This document shows positions 54,869 through 64,000 of a DNA stretch of 64,000 nucleotides, piece after piece; the stretch's first letter is position 1; every line of letters begins with the position of its first letter. Position numbers and translations under genes: made by a program. Source of the DNA: Plantago ovata. Taxonomy: Eukaryota; Streptophyta; Magnoliopsida; Lamiales; Plantaginaceae. The stretch is taken from contig CM051457.1 of assembly GCA_028274465.1 (NCBI GenBank), forward strand, positions 68,236,496 to 68,300,495, read 5' to 3'. Under the pieces are notes generated by a model. It made no database searches. It had not been told where the DNA came from and saw only the letters and a program-made list of their open reading frames with translations.

Positions 54869-55082
54869 CATGAAATTATGGTTTCAATAGCCTGTCTAAT
54901 ATGACCGTCCACCTAATGCAACGCCACTAGTACAGAATATACATACTTGTTGTCACACTTGGAGTAAGGGTGATTACATGTTACTGTCGAAAAACATAAT
55001 ACATTGATCAGTCGGTGCAATTGCATTTAACACCCGGTACTCTTTTGTAAAATGACAAACACAAATAAATTGGAAATAAATA
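54869..55082. other. Short flank between Tat LTR and LINE end
   Basis: About 210 bp with no repeat or coding feature that I recognise. It may be old host sequence or the remains of another element. Confidence 0.5.
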
Positions 55083-55197
55083 TTTTTTTGGAGTAAGAAT
55101 AAATTTCCATTTGCAAAACAAATCGAGTACAAAGCCGATTACAAGAATCCAGGCCTATCCAAACAATCTATGTTACAGCAGCAAAAACAAAATCTAC

Positions 55198-56964
55198 CTA
55201 ACCCGATTTTGAACAAAACAGATGGAGCCCTTTATGAAGCATGGCTCTGCTCTTTACAATACTAATCACAGTCTCCCCAGTAATGGGCCTAATAGGCGTA
55301 TTCTCAAAAACCTTGGCATTACGAGCCATCCAAACTACATAGAAGGTTTCTACTGCTGTCAGTTTCAACATTTTGTTCCTCATTGATTTTCCCTTGCAAG
55401 ACAATATGAGCCAGTCCAATTCATCATTCCATGCCCTAGGTTGACGTGAAACGCGTAACCAAGCAAGGAATTGCTGCCAAACAATTTTAGTCCCCTGACA
55501 ATCAAAAAATAGGTGATCTATAGATTCATCACCACCACAGAACACACATAGACCATCATTTCTAATCCCAAACCTCCTCAACCAGTCTTTCATAGCAAAA
55601 CGCTTTTGGCAACCTAGCCAAAATGTGAATAGAGCACGGGGCCTTGCTAGATTCCCAAACAACATTTTTCTCCACTGAACAATTGGTTTTGATGCACGCA
55701 AACCTCTGTATATCTTCTATGTACTATATCTACCAGAACTGACTGCAACAATCCAGCCACTCGTGTGCATCACCTCATTCCTGCATTTAAAGATCTTCCT
55801 GATAAGCCAAGAACAAGACTTACCCGGCTGGAAAATGTCCACTGATCTCCCCTTAATATACACACTGTGTACCCAACGTACCCAAAATTTGTCAGCTTCC
55901 AATGCAATATTCCAAAGCAGTTTTGAGATTGTATCTTTGCTTCATTCAGAAAGTGCTATCATGTTCAAACCACCTTCTTGTTTAGAGTCACAAACATGTT
56001 CCCAAGCCACATGTGCTTTCCTACATGTATCATCTTTTCCAGTCCAGAAAAAGACCCTACAGATCGACTCAATATGCTGCAGAACCTTTTTGGGTAGAGG
56101 GAAAATTTGTAACCAGTAATTCGAAATAGCAAATAAAACACTTTCGATCAGTTGCATACGCCCTGCATAGCTCAACAATCTAGTGCTCCATTGTCGCACT
56201 CTATTCGAAATCTTGTCAATCAGTGGCATGCTTGAAGAAACAGTTAGCTTTTTGTTGTCAAGAGGTACCCCAAGGTACTTTATTGGCAATTTTCCAACAT
56301 CAAAACCTGTAAGTTCCAGAATTTCTCTCTGCACCCTTTCCTCTACCCCTCCAACGTAAACTCGACATTTTGTGGGACTTGCCTTGAGACCTGTAGCATC
56401 TGAGAAGACTTGGAATTTTTGCATCAATAGCCTCACTGATTTCGTATCTCCTCGGCAGAAAACCATTAAATCATCCGCAAAACACAGATTCACAATCCCA
56501 AGTCCTTCACATCGAGGATGGAAATTAAAATCAGGTTGCATCTTCAAGTCTTGTAACAACCTAAACAAGTACTCTGTTATCAATACGAAGAGTAGTGGAG
56601 AAATGGGATCGCCTTGGCGAAGCCCCCTTTTAACAACTAGTATTAGAGAAGGCCTTCCACTCACAGTATACCTGTAGGAGACTGTGGTGACGCATACCAT
56701 AATCCATTTTACAAATAAACTAGGGAATCCAAGTTCTTCCAATATTCTTTGTAATGCACCCCACTCTACGGTATCGTACACCTTTTGTATGTCCATTTGG
56801 ACCATACAACGAGGTGATATCCCTTTTCTCCCATATCCTCTCACTAGCTCTTGTGCCAACAATATATTGTCATGTATCACTCTCCCGGGCAAGAATGCAG
56901 ATTGAGTGTCACTCACAATTTTTGTAATAACTTGGTTCAGCCTTGAAGTGAGTATTATAGTAAT
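55198..56964 (-). pseudogene. LINE RT core and zinc-binding C-terminus
   Basis: RT motifs in order: ILTSRLNQV at the broken edge, DTQSAFLPGRVIHDNILLAQE, DIQKVYDTVEW, RGLRQGDPISPLLFVL, the catalytic FADDLMVF, and GLKASPTKC. The region then continues through YLGVPL and LLSYAGRMQLIESVL. Stops at about 55941 and 55716 separate it from the C-terminal zf-RVT-like domain LCVFCGGDESIDHLFFDC (CxxC...HxxxxC). It ends at the stop at 55198. The protein would nick and copy its RNA at the target site; this copy is dead. Confidence 0.88.
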
Positions 56965-57403
56965 TATTGGAACTTGGATAGTTATGTGAATCAAAGTGAG
57001 AAAAGAAGAAAGAAGGGGCAAAGAAGAAATAAGAAGAATCACAGACAAACGAACCAAGTTGAGAAGAATTCTTGGAACACGAATTCGGACACACATGAGA
57101 TCCAACAAAGTCGAGCGGGAGTTTTCAACTTACAACCTTCTTCTGCAGAATTAGGACATGAGCTGTAAATAGAGATTGGAGCCCTGAAAGTGACAGAACA
57201 TAGATTGTCTTGGGTCTTTGAACCAGAGATCACAAGAGATCATTCAACTTGTCTTATTTGTTTAGATTTATGTCTTGTATAGCATAGATTAGCCTCTATA
57301 AATAGCTTAGCATTGTTCTTGTAAATTCATTCAGAAATTCTTCAATCAAAACAACTCAAATTGAGTATAATGTCTTCACGCTCTTACTGCTCGCTTTCTG
57401 ATA
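56965..57403 (+). repeat. Young Copia 5' LTR
   Basis: The LTR runs from tattggaac to ctttctgata. It contains a TATA box and ends immediately at the PBS. Confidence 0.93.
57297..57304 (+). promoter_or_regulatory. TATA box of the young Copia
   Basis: The sequence tataaata lies about 100 bp before the LTR end; the 3' LTR has the same box at 62304-62311. Transcription would begin near 57330. Confidence 0.7.
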
Positions 57404-57416
57404 TGGTACCAGAGCC
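57404..57416 (+). other. Primer-binding site, tRNA-Met-like
   Basis: The sequence tggtaccagagcc abuts the LTR without spacer. It differs from the common Copia site tggtatcagagcc at one base. Confidence 0.85.
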
Positions 57417-57543
57417 TAGGTTTTAACCTAAGTTCACTTTTCCTTGGTCACCATTATTAAGCAGCTTTAAGTAGTTCTGTTCTTTCAATTTCTGCATTTG
57501 AATACTCAAAAATTTCTGTTTTTCTGAACTTTTTTTTTAAGAT

Positions 57544-60500
57544 ATGGCTGACCAAGATCAGGTTGCACCACCTGCTCCGTTCTTGGACCATGAGGACCCT
57601 TACAGTCCCTATTTCCTCACCTCAGCAGATAATGCAACTTCTGGTGCAGTGGCAACTCTCTTAAATGGAACCAACTATCATATGTGGTCCAAAGATATGA
57701 ATATGTCACTTGCTATCAAGAACAAATTGGGGTTTGTGGATGGGACTGTAATAAGGCCACCAGAAGCTAACATCCAAGAGATGAAAGCATGGAAAAGATG
57801 CAACACTCTTGTGAGATCTTGGCTCTTACAATCTGTTTCTCCTGAGATTAAGAGCACCATTCTCTATGTGGATTCACCAAAAGGGATATGGGATAAGCTC
57901 AAAATCAGATATGAGCAACTAGAGGATGTGAGAGTCTTTAAGATCCAACAAGAGCTAAGCAAGCTTAAGCAAGAAAACATGATTCTTTCTGACTACTTCA
58001 CTAAACTGAGTGGAATGTGGGAAGAACTGGATAACTATAATCCAACTCCTGTCTGTGAGTGTGGAGCTTGTCTCTGTGACATCTCTAGACACTTGGAATT
58101 CCATTTTGATAAAATGAAAGTGTTCAAGTTTCTAATGGGTCTTAATGATTCATTTGAAGCTGTGAGAGGACACATCATTCTCATGGATCCAATTCCAAGT
58201 ATGGATAGAGTTTATTCTATGATTCTTCAAGAAGAGAGTCACAAGAATGCTAAGATTCAGGTTGATCAAGAGATTGACTCCACAGCACTTGCAGTTGCAT
58301 TCAAGAAAAAAGACAACAAGTCTTCACTGTACTGCACTAAGTGCAAGAAATCTGGGCACTCAACTGAGAAATGCCTCTTCTGCACTAACTGTGAGAAACC
58401 AGGTCACACTATTGAGACCTGTTACAAAATCCATGGTTATCCAGAAAAGAACAATGGCAAGAGAGTTGCCAACTTCACTGCTGAGAAGAAGATTGGGCTC
58501 ACTGATGAGCTGGTTCAACAGTTGCTTGAAATGGCTGAAGAACACAAGAAGAAGAAGTCAAGAGAGGGAGAAACATCCACTCCAATCACTGAAGGCAATG
58601 ATACTGGTATGAATTTTATTTTTCAAAACAAAAATTCTTATTCCACTAAGTGGATTATTGATTCTGGAGCAACAGATCATGTTGTATATGATAAATCTCT
58701 GCTAACTGGAAACATTAAAATGATGAATTCTACAGTAAAATTGCCTACTCAAGACACTACAAACATTTTATGTACAGGAGATATAAAAATACATGAGAAT
58801 CTCATTTTTAAAGATGTGCTTTGTGTGCCTACTTTCAGATTGAACATAATCTTTGTAAGTAAGGCCACTGCAGATAATGATTTATGCTTCATTTTTGATA
58901 AAAAAGAATGTTGCATTTTGCAGAGAAACTTGAGAGGTTCCTGCAGAAAGATTGGTCTGATTGATCAAGTGAGAGGGCTGTACTACTTGAAGAATGAGGA
59001 ATGCAGAGAAGCTAGTAGTTTTAATTTAAAACCTAAAGTTGGAACTGTTGAAGTTCACAACCTTTTGTGGCATTGTAGAATGGGGTATGCTCCTTTAGAG
59101 AGGCTTTCTCTTATAGATCCCATCTCACCTTTTGTAGTAAACAAGGAGCACATTCATTGTACTGTTTGTCCTAAAGCAATGCAAAGAAGATTTTCTTTTC
59201 CCAAAAGCTCTACTGTTTCTAAATATGCATTTGAACTGCTTCATTGTGATTTATGGGGACCATTTTCTACACCTACCATTGGTCATCAAACATATTTCTT
59301 AACTGTTGTAGATGATTATAGTAGGATGACATGGATCCATCTGATCAAATATAAGTCAGATGTGAAAAATACATTAATACAGTTCATGGAGTTTCTGGAA
59401 AGACAATTTGAAGTCAAGATTAAGAAACTAAGAACTGATAATGACATGGAATTTCACATGCCTGAATATATTGCAAGAAAGGGAATGGTTCATCAAAAAT
59501 CATGTCCCTATACACCTCAACAAAATGGTGTGGTAGAAAGAAAACACCAACACCTGTTGAATGTGGCTAGAGCAATCATGATCAATGCATCCATGCCACT
59601 CAAGTTCTGGGGGGAAGCTGTATTAACAGCTTCTTATATAATAAATAGAGTTCCATCTGCTAAATTGCAGAACAAAACACCATATGAACTTGTGTATAAA
59701 TCATCACCTGACTACATAAGAATGAAGATTTTTGGATGTCTGTGTCATGTGTATGTAAACACAGTGAATAGATCTAAATTTGATCACAGATCCAAAGAGT
59801 GTGTGTTCCTGGGGTATCCACCCAATGTGAAGGGATATAAGCTCTACGATCGGGAAGAAAGGAAAATCATCATCTCTAGGGATGTAATTTTTCAGGAACA
59901 AATATTTCCATTTAAACAAGAAAAGAAAATGCCAACAGCAGATGCAGAGAGAACTCAAATCACAAATGATTTCTTCTGTAAGCATATGGCAAACATTGAT
60001 CACAAAGAACTCTCAATTGAATCTGAACACGAACAAATTCATGATTCAGGTAGATCAGTTGATTCACATCTAACAAGTGATCAGAATAATGAAGAAACTA
60101 CACAAGTTTCCAATGAAACAGATGGATCACTGGAAATACCAGTAGAAGAGTCCACTGAATCTATTGATTCTAGCAATATTTCATCACCTGTCAGGGAAGA
60201 TATGACCCAAACACCACCAAGACAATTAAGTAGAGGCACTAGGGAAACTAGAGCCCCTTCTTATCTCAGTGGTTTTCATCATGGGAAATTACCAGGCAGA
60301 GAAATAAATAATGCTAGTTTCAATCAAGAAAAGGAAGTGTTGTACCCTCTATGCAACTTTCTCAGCTATGATAGGCTCTCAGTTGAACACAAAATCTATA
60401 CAGTGAATCTTTCACTAGTACAGGAACCTAAGACCTATCAAGAGGCTGTGAAAGAACAACATTGGAGGCATGCAATTTCAGAAGAATTGAGAGCACTGGA

Positions 60501-62175
60501 GGATAACAATACATGGTCCATTGTAGATAAACCTCCCCATGTCAAACCAGTGGGTTGTAGATTTGTTTTTAAAACCAAATTGAATGAGAAAGGTGAAATT
60601 GATAAATTCAAGGCCAGATTAGTAGCCAAGGGCTACACACAAAAATATGGTCTTGATTATGAAGAAACTTTCAGTCCAGTAGCGAAGATGACATCTGTGA
60701 GAACATTACTTGCTATTGCAGCAAAGAAACAGTGGCATTTAGAGCAACTGGACATCCACAATGCCTTCCTCAATGGAGAGCTCAAGGAAGATATCTACAT
60801 GGACCTCCCTCCAGGTATCTCAATTCAGGGGGGACCAAAAGTCCTGAAATTACATAAATCCTTGTATGGATTAAAGCAAGCTTCAAGACAATGGAACTGT
60901 AAGCTTACTGAGTCTCTAAATCAACTAGGATTCATTCAATCCAAAACTGAATATTCTCTCTTTACTAGAGAAAACAAAGAAGGGTACATTGCTATTTTGG
61001 TCTATGTTGATGACATGATTGTTGCTGGATCAAACTTTGAAGCAATTTCAAACCTTAAATCTCAATTGAAGAAACAATTTAAGGTCAGAGACCTAGGAAA
61101 GTTAAAGTACTTTCTTGGCATAGAAGTAGCAAGAAGTGAAGATGGAATACACATCTCACAAAGAAAGTATGCCAGTGAAATATTAGAAGAAGCTGAACTA
61201 CTTGCTTGCAAGCCTTGTGTAGTTCCTATTGAACAAAAGCACAAGACTAGACAAGGAACGGAGACTAGTAAGTTCTTCACAGATCCTACTAGATACAGAA
61301 AATTAATAGGTAAATTAATTTACCTAACATTAACCAGACCTGACTTGAGCTATGCGGTGAGCATACTCAGTCAATTTATGGAGAAACCTACCAATGAGCA
61401 TTGGAATGCCATACACAAAGTAGGAAAATACATTAAGGGATCCATTGGAATGGGAATTCTCCTTAATTCATCTAAAGACATTGAGTTGAAATGCTATACA
61501 GATTCAGATTATGCATCATGTCCTGACACTAGAAGATCTACATCAGGCTTTTGCATGATTCTAGGAGGTTCTTTCATTAGTTGGAAATCAAAGAAACAGA
61601 AAACTGTTAGCAGATCATTAGCTGAGGCTAAATACAGAGCCATGGCAGCAGCAGCTTGTGAAGTAGTTTGGCTAAAAGCTCTATTAAGAGACTTTAGAAT
61701 TGAAACCAACTACCCCATAACAATGCACTGTGACAATCAGTCAGCAATAAGCATGGCAAGGAACCCTGTCATGCATGAGAGAACAAAACGCATAGAAATA
61801 GATGTGCATTTCATAAGGGAAAAGGTGCTTGAAGGCACCATAAAACTTCAATCTGTCAATAGCAAGAATCAACTTGCAGATTTTCTCACTAAAGCTATTT
61901 CAGGAACTGATCTAAGGAAAATCATGAGCAAGATGAGTGTAAAGAACATATACACACATCTTGCGGGGGAATATTGGAACTTGGATAGTTATGTGAATCA
62001 AAGTGAGAAAAGAAGAAAGAAGGGGCAAAGAAGAAATAAGAAGAATCACAGACAAACGAACCAAGTTGAGAAGAATTCTTGGAACACGAATTCGGACACA
62101 CATGAGATCCAACAAAGTCGAGCGGGAGTTTTCAACTTACAACCTTCTTCTGCAGAATTAGGACATGAGCTGTAA
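57544..62175 (+). CDS. Copia Gag-Pol polyprotein, 1543 residues
   Basis: One open frame. Gag: NGTNYHMWSKDM near residue 45, then a UBN2-type core. Two zinc knuckles start near residues 264 (CTKCKKSGHSTEKC) and 280 (CTNCEKPGHTIETC). Protease: catalytic DSGA near 373. Integrase: zinc region with H510 but Tyr at 515 where His is usual, then C539/C542, and D569, D632, E665. RT: YVDD at about 1154-1157. RNase H: TDSDYA near 1320 and AEAKY near 1360, where AEAEY is usual. The last about 67 codons lie inside the 3' LTR. The single ORF means Gag and Pol are made together. The two substitutions may reduce activity, so autonomy is uncertain. Confidence 0.95.
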   Translation: MADQDQVAPPAPFLDHEDPYSPYFLTSADNATSGAVATLLNGTNYHMWSKDMNMSLAIKNKLGFVDGTVIRPPEANIQEMKAWKRCNTLVRSWLLQSVSPEIKSTILYVDSPKGIWDKLKIRYEQLEDVRVFKIQQELSKLKQENMILSDYFTKLSGMWEELDNYNPTPVCECGACLCDISRHLEFHFDKMKVFKFLMGLNDSFEAVRGHIILMDPIPSMDRVYSMILQEESHKNAKIQVDQEIDSTALAVAFKKKDNKSSLYCTKCKKSGHSTEKCLFCTNCEKPGHTIETCYKIHGYPEKNNGKRVANFTAEKKIGLTDELVQQLLEMAEEHKKKKSREGETSTPITEGNDTGMNFIFQNKNSYSTKWIIDSGATDHVVYDKSLLTGNIKMMNSTVKLPTQDTTNILCTGDIKIHENLIFKDVLCVPTFRLNIIFVSKATADNDLCFIFDKKECCILQRNLRGSCRKIGLIDQVRGLYYLKNEECREASSFNLKPKVGTVEVHNLLWHCRMGYAPLERLSLIDPISPFVVNKEHIHCTVCPKAMQRRFSFPKSSTVSKYAFELLHCDLWGPFSTPTIGHQTYFLTVVDDYSRMTWIHLIKYKSDVKNTLIQFMEFLERQFEVKIKKLRTDNDMEFHMPEYIARKGMVHQKSCPYTPQQNGVVERKHQHLLNVARAIMINASMPLKFWGEAVLTASYIINRVPSAKLQNKTPYELVYKSSPDYIRMKIFGCLCHVYVNTVNRSKFDHRSKECVFLGYPPNVKGYKLYDREERKIIISRDVIFQEQIFPFKQEKKMPTADAERTQITNDFFCKHMANIDHKELSIESEHEQIHDSGRSVDSHLTSDQNNEETTQVSNETDGSLEIPVEESTESIDSSNISSPVREDMTQTPPRQLSRGTRETRAPSYLSGFHHGKLPGREINNASFNQEKEVLYPLCNFLSYDRLSVEHKIYTVNLSLVQEPKTYQEAVKEQHWRHAISEELRALEDNNTWSIVDKPPHVKPVGCRFVFKTKLNEKGEIDKFKARLVAKGYTQKYGLDYEETFSPVAKMTSVRTLLAIAAKKQWHLEQLDIHNAFLNGELKEDIYMDLPPGISIQGGPKVLKLHKSLYGLKQASRQWNCKLTESLNQLGFIQSKTEYSLFTRENKEGYIAILVYVDDMIVAGSNFEAISNLKSQLKKQFKVRDLGKLKYFLGIEVARSEDGIHISQRKYASEILEEAELLACKPCVVPIEQKHKTRQGTETSKFFTDPTRYRKLIGKLIYLTLTRPDLSYAVSILSQFMEKPTNEHWNAIHKVGKYIKGSIGMGILLNSSKDIELKCYTDSDYASCPDTRRSTSGFCMILGGSFISWKSKKQKTVSRSLAEAKYRAMAAAACEVVWLKALLRDFRIETNYPITMHCDNQSAISMARNPVMHERTKRIEIDVHFIREKVLEGTIKLQSVNSKNQLADFLTKAISGTDLRKIMSKMSVKNIYTHLAGEYWNLDSYVNQSEKRRKKGQRRNKKNHRQTNQVEKNSWNTNSDTHEIQQSRAGVFNLQPSSAELGHEL
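61964..61971 (+). other. Short polypurine tract of the young Copia
   Basis: The run gcgggggaa lies directly before the 3' LTR and inside the gag-pol frame. It is shorter than usual PPTs. Confidence 0.6.
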
Positions 62176-62410
62176 ATAGAGATTGGAGCCCTGAAAGTGA
62201 CAGAACATAGATTGTCTTGGGTCTTTGAACCAGAGATCACAAGAGATCATTCAACTTGTCTTATTTGTTTAGATTTATGTCTTGTATAGCATAGATTAGC
62301 CTCTATAAATAGCTTAGCATTGTTCTTGTAAATTCATTCAGAAATTCTTCAATCAAAACAACTCAAATTGAGTATAATGTCTTCACGCTCTTACTGCTCG
62401 CTTTCTGATA
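61972..62410 (+). repeat. Young Copia 3' LTR
   Basis: It is identical by eye to 56965-57403. Its first 204 bases encode the end of Pol. Confidence 0.93.
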
Positions 62411-62415
62411 GTAAT

Positions 62416-64000
62416 AACCTACAAAATGGTGGTACAGCAGGATATCGCATATCCTTGATCGTAGAAGCAGTTGGAGTTTTTGGAATAAGGGTTACTAATG
62501 TACAATTGATGGCTTTGTACATATGTCCCTTATCAAAGAATTCATTTACAGCAGCTATAACATCACCTTTAATACCCGGCTAGGCAGCTTTGAAAAACTT
62601 GGCATTGTAGCCATCTATGCCAGGCGCTTTCACATCACCAATACCTCTTAAAGCAGACAGAATATCATCCTCAGTGACTTTTCTGATCAGATTCAGCGCA
62701 TCCTCTCTATCCAGTGTGTTACCCCTTCTAATTGCAGGTATTTCAATCTCTTTTAGAACAGGCGCCCTTTGTCCTACTAGCCCCTCATAGAATTTAAGAA
62801 TTTCCCCTTCAATTTCACTGGGAGTAGTCAATACAGCAGCATCCAAAGCTATCTATTTATTCATCGTTTTCTGTTGGTTTTTAGCTCTAACAGATGCATG
62901 GAAAAATGCGTTATTTCCATCACCTAGCTGCAACCAGTCTACTTAGGATTTTTGCATCAAAATCTCCTCCTCCTTATTATGTAGCTCCAATAGATCATGT
63001 GCTTGTTCCTTAACTGCATCCAGTAGAACCGGATTAAACATATCCTTTGGCAGTTTTTTCTGCAAATCCTCCAACTTCTCCCTGTTTTCAACTACCTGCT
63101 GTGAAATTTTAGAATATATCTTGGCCTTGTTTTTCATCACAGATTGGAGTCTTTTAAATTTTGTCCAAAGACAATACATGGGAGTCCCATGCACATCCAT
63201 TTTCCAGCTGTCATTCACTACTTGCAGAAAATCAGGCTCTTTGGTGATACAATTGAGGAACTTGAACTGTGAAAAAAAAAAATCATCTTGCTGCATCAAA
63301 GACAATTTTAGCAAAGCATGATCAGAGACTCCAGCAGGCAAAATCTCTACTTGAACATTGTTGTATTTGCTGAACTAATCTACATTCGCAAGAGCCCTAT
63401 CAATTCTTGTATATATCAAGCCATCAGCATCATGTTTGTTGGACCAGGTGTAGTGTGGTCCTATTGAGTTAACTTCAAAAAGTCCAGTACTCAACATCAT
63501 GCTTTCCAGATCACAGTACTCATGGTGCACAACTTTATTTCCTCCAACTCTGTCATTTATCCCCATCACATTATTAAAGTCGTCTATTAATAACCAGGGT
63601 GCATTCAAACCAGCAGACAATCCTTCAATGTCTTTCCACAGGCGCCTTCTTTGATCCAAGTGATTATGTGCATACATGGCAGTGAGCCAATACAATAAAT
63701 AACCCGTCAAATTAGAAACTCTCATATGTAAGTATTGATCAGAATCATGTACATAATCCACAACAACTTTACTGGGATCCCAAAGACACCAGATTCTCCC
63801 ATTTATGTGCTTCTTATAGTTATCCCAATAACACCAACAAGCCCCAAGCCGGCTTCTTTTTTTTTTTTTTTTTTGCCTTTTGTTCTTTAACTCTAGTTTC
63901 TACTAAAATAGCTATAGCACTCTTTATTTGAGAGAGACGGGACCCAATCTCTCGGTGCTTAGCCCTTGTATTGAGGCCCCTCACATTCCAAGAGACTATC
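62416..64000 (-). pseudogene. LINE endonuclease and RT N-terminal part
   Basis: At the window edge the minus strand encodes the start of an exonuclease-endonuclease-phosphatase domain (SWNVRGLNTRAKHREI, then ILVETRVK). A run of about 18 T near 63850-63867 interrupts it with Lys codons. Further motifs are LLIDDFNNVMG (the usual form has GDFN), YTWSNK, YTRIDRALAN, and VSDHALL. The linker to RT follows with a coiled-coil-like stretch (ENREKLEDLQKKL) and the RT lead-in KAPGIDGYNAKFFK. Stops occur near 63374, 62942, 62852 and 62579, and a frame change near 62450. This part would cut the target DNA. Confidence 0.85.

Larger units (their letters stand above)
56965..62410 (+). mobile_element. Young, nearly intact Ty1/Copia element
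   Basis: Two 439-bp LTRs that appear identical by eye flank one uninterrupted gag-pol. The TSD is gtaat (56960-56964, 62411-62415). The LTR termini are TA...TA instead of TG...CA; both LTRs, the PBS and the TSD agree on this boundary. It lies inside the LINE RT. Identical LTRs indicate a very recent insertion. Confidence 0.95.
55083..64000 (-). mobile_element. L1-type LINE, 5' end outside window, interrupted by a Copia
   Basis: On the minus strand the element has an endonuclease, RT, and a C-terminal zinc-binding region, followed by a 3' UTR containing aatttattcttactcc and a short A-run (T7 at 55083-55089). The Copia at 56965-62410 splits the RT domain. Many tryptophan codons are now stop codons (for example near 63374 and 62579), typical of an old copy. 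The 5' end is beyond 64000, so the TSD cannot be checked. Confidence 0.88.

Overview
This is plant nuclear DNA, almost certainly from an angiosperm and probably a eudicot. It consists of retrotransposons nested inside one another, with one 5S-promoter LTR of Cassandra type, and I see no host gene. All calls rest on reading motifs, LTR ends, primer-binding sites and target-site duplications (TSDs) by eye; lineage names are family-level judgements.

Layout from outside in. (0) The left edge (1-1675) carries a + strand fragment of an accessory gene that also occurs downstream of pol in the large Copia element. The right edge (55083-64000) is a minus-strand L1-type LINE. (1) A minus-strand Ty3/Gypsy element of Tat/Retand type spans 1676-54868. 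Its 3' LTR is split into 1676-1935 and 48159-48736; its interior (48737-54030) keeps a gag N-terminus fused by deletion to an integrase remnant, plus an antisense open reading frame with its own TATA box. (2) A minus-strand SIRE/Maximus-like Copia (1936-48158) sits in that split LTR. It carries gag, pol and a long accessory gene between pol and the 3' LTR. (3) The Copia 3' LTR was hit by an Athila-like solo LTR (TSD gtata) and by a complete but non-autonomous Gypsy element with only gag and protease (TSD cctat). A Cassandra solo LTR later entered the accessory gene. (4) In the LINE, a young + strand Copia (56965-62410, TSD gtaat) has by eye identical 439-bp LTRs and an uninterrupted 1543-codon gag-pol.

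The most striking feature is a tandem duplication of about 23.5 kb. Positions 2045-25521 and 25522-46354 are two copies of one unit consisting of the nested Copia LTR plus the Copia interior. Both copies carry the same two nested insertions at the same sites with the same TSDs, while the third Copia LTR (46556-48158) is empty at both sites. The join at 25519-25521 has only TCA microhomology. The second copy contains a 100-N gap (36620-36719) that hides roughly 2.7-3.0 kb by comparison with the first.

Functionally, only the young Copia looks close to autonomous, and even it has two suspicious substitutions. The other elements are broken: the SIRE-like copies share in-frame stops and a changed integrase catalytic residue that predate the duplication, the Tat element lacks protease, RT and RNase H, and the gag-protease Gypsy would always have needed a partner's RT and integrase. 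Points of possible novelty are the separately promoted accessory gene with stop-free 3n intron-like segments, the spread of a TTGCTGA/TCAGCAA word through the SIRE-like element, GC-rich hairpin arrays just upstream of the Gypsy TATA box, and a 240-bp-arm inverted repeat around the antisense promoter of the Tat element.
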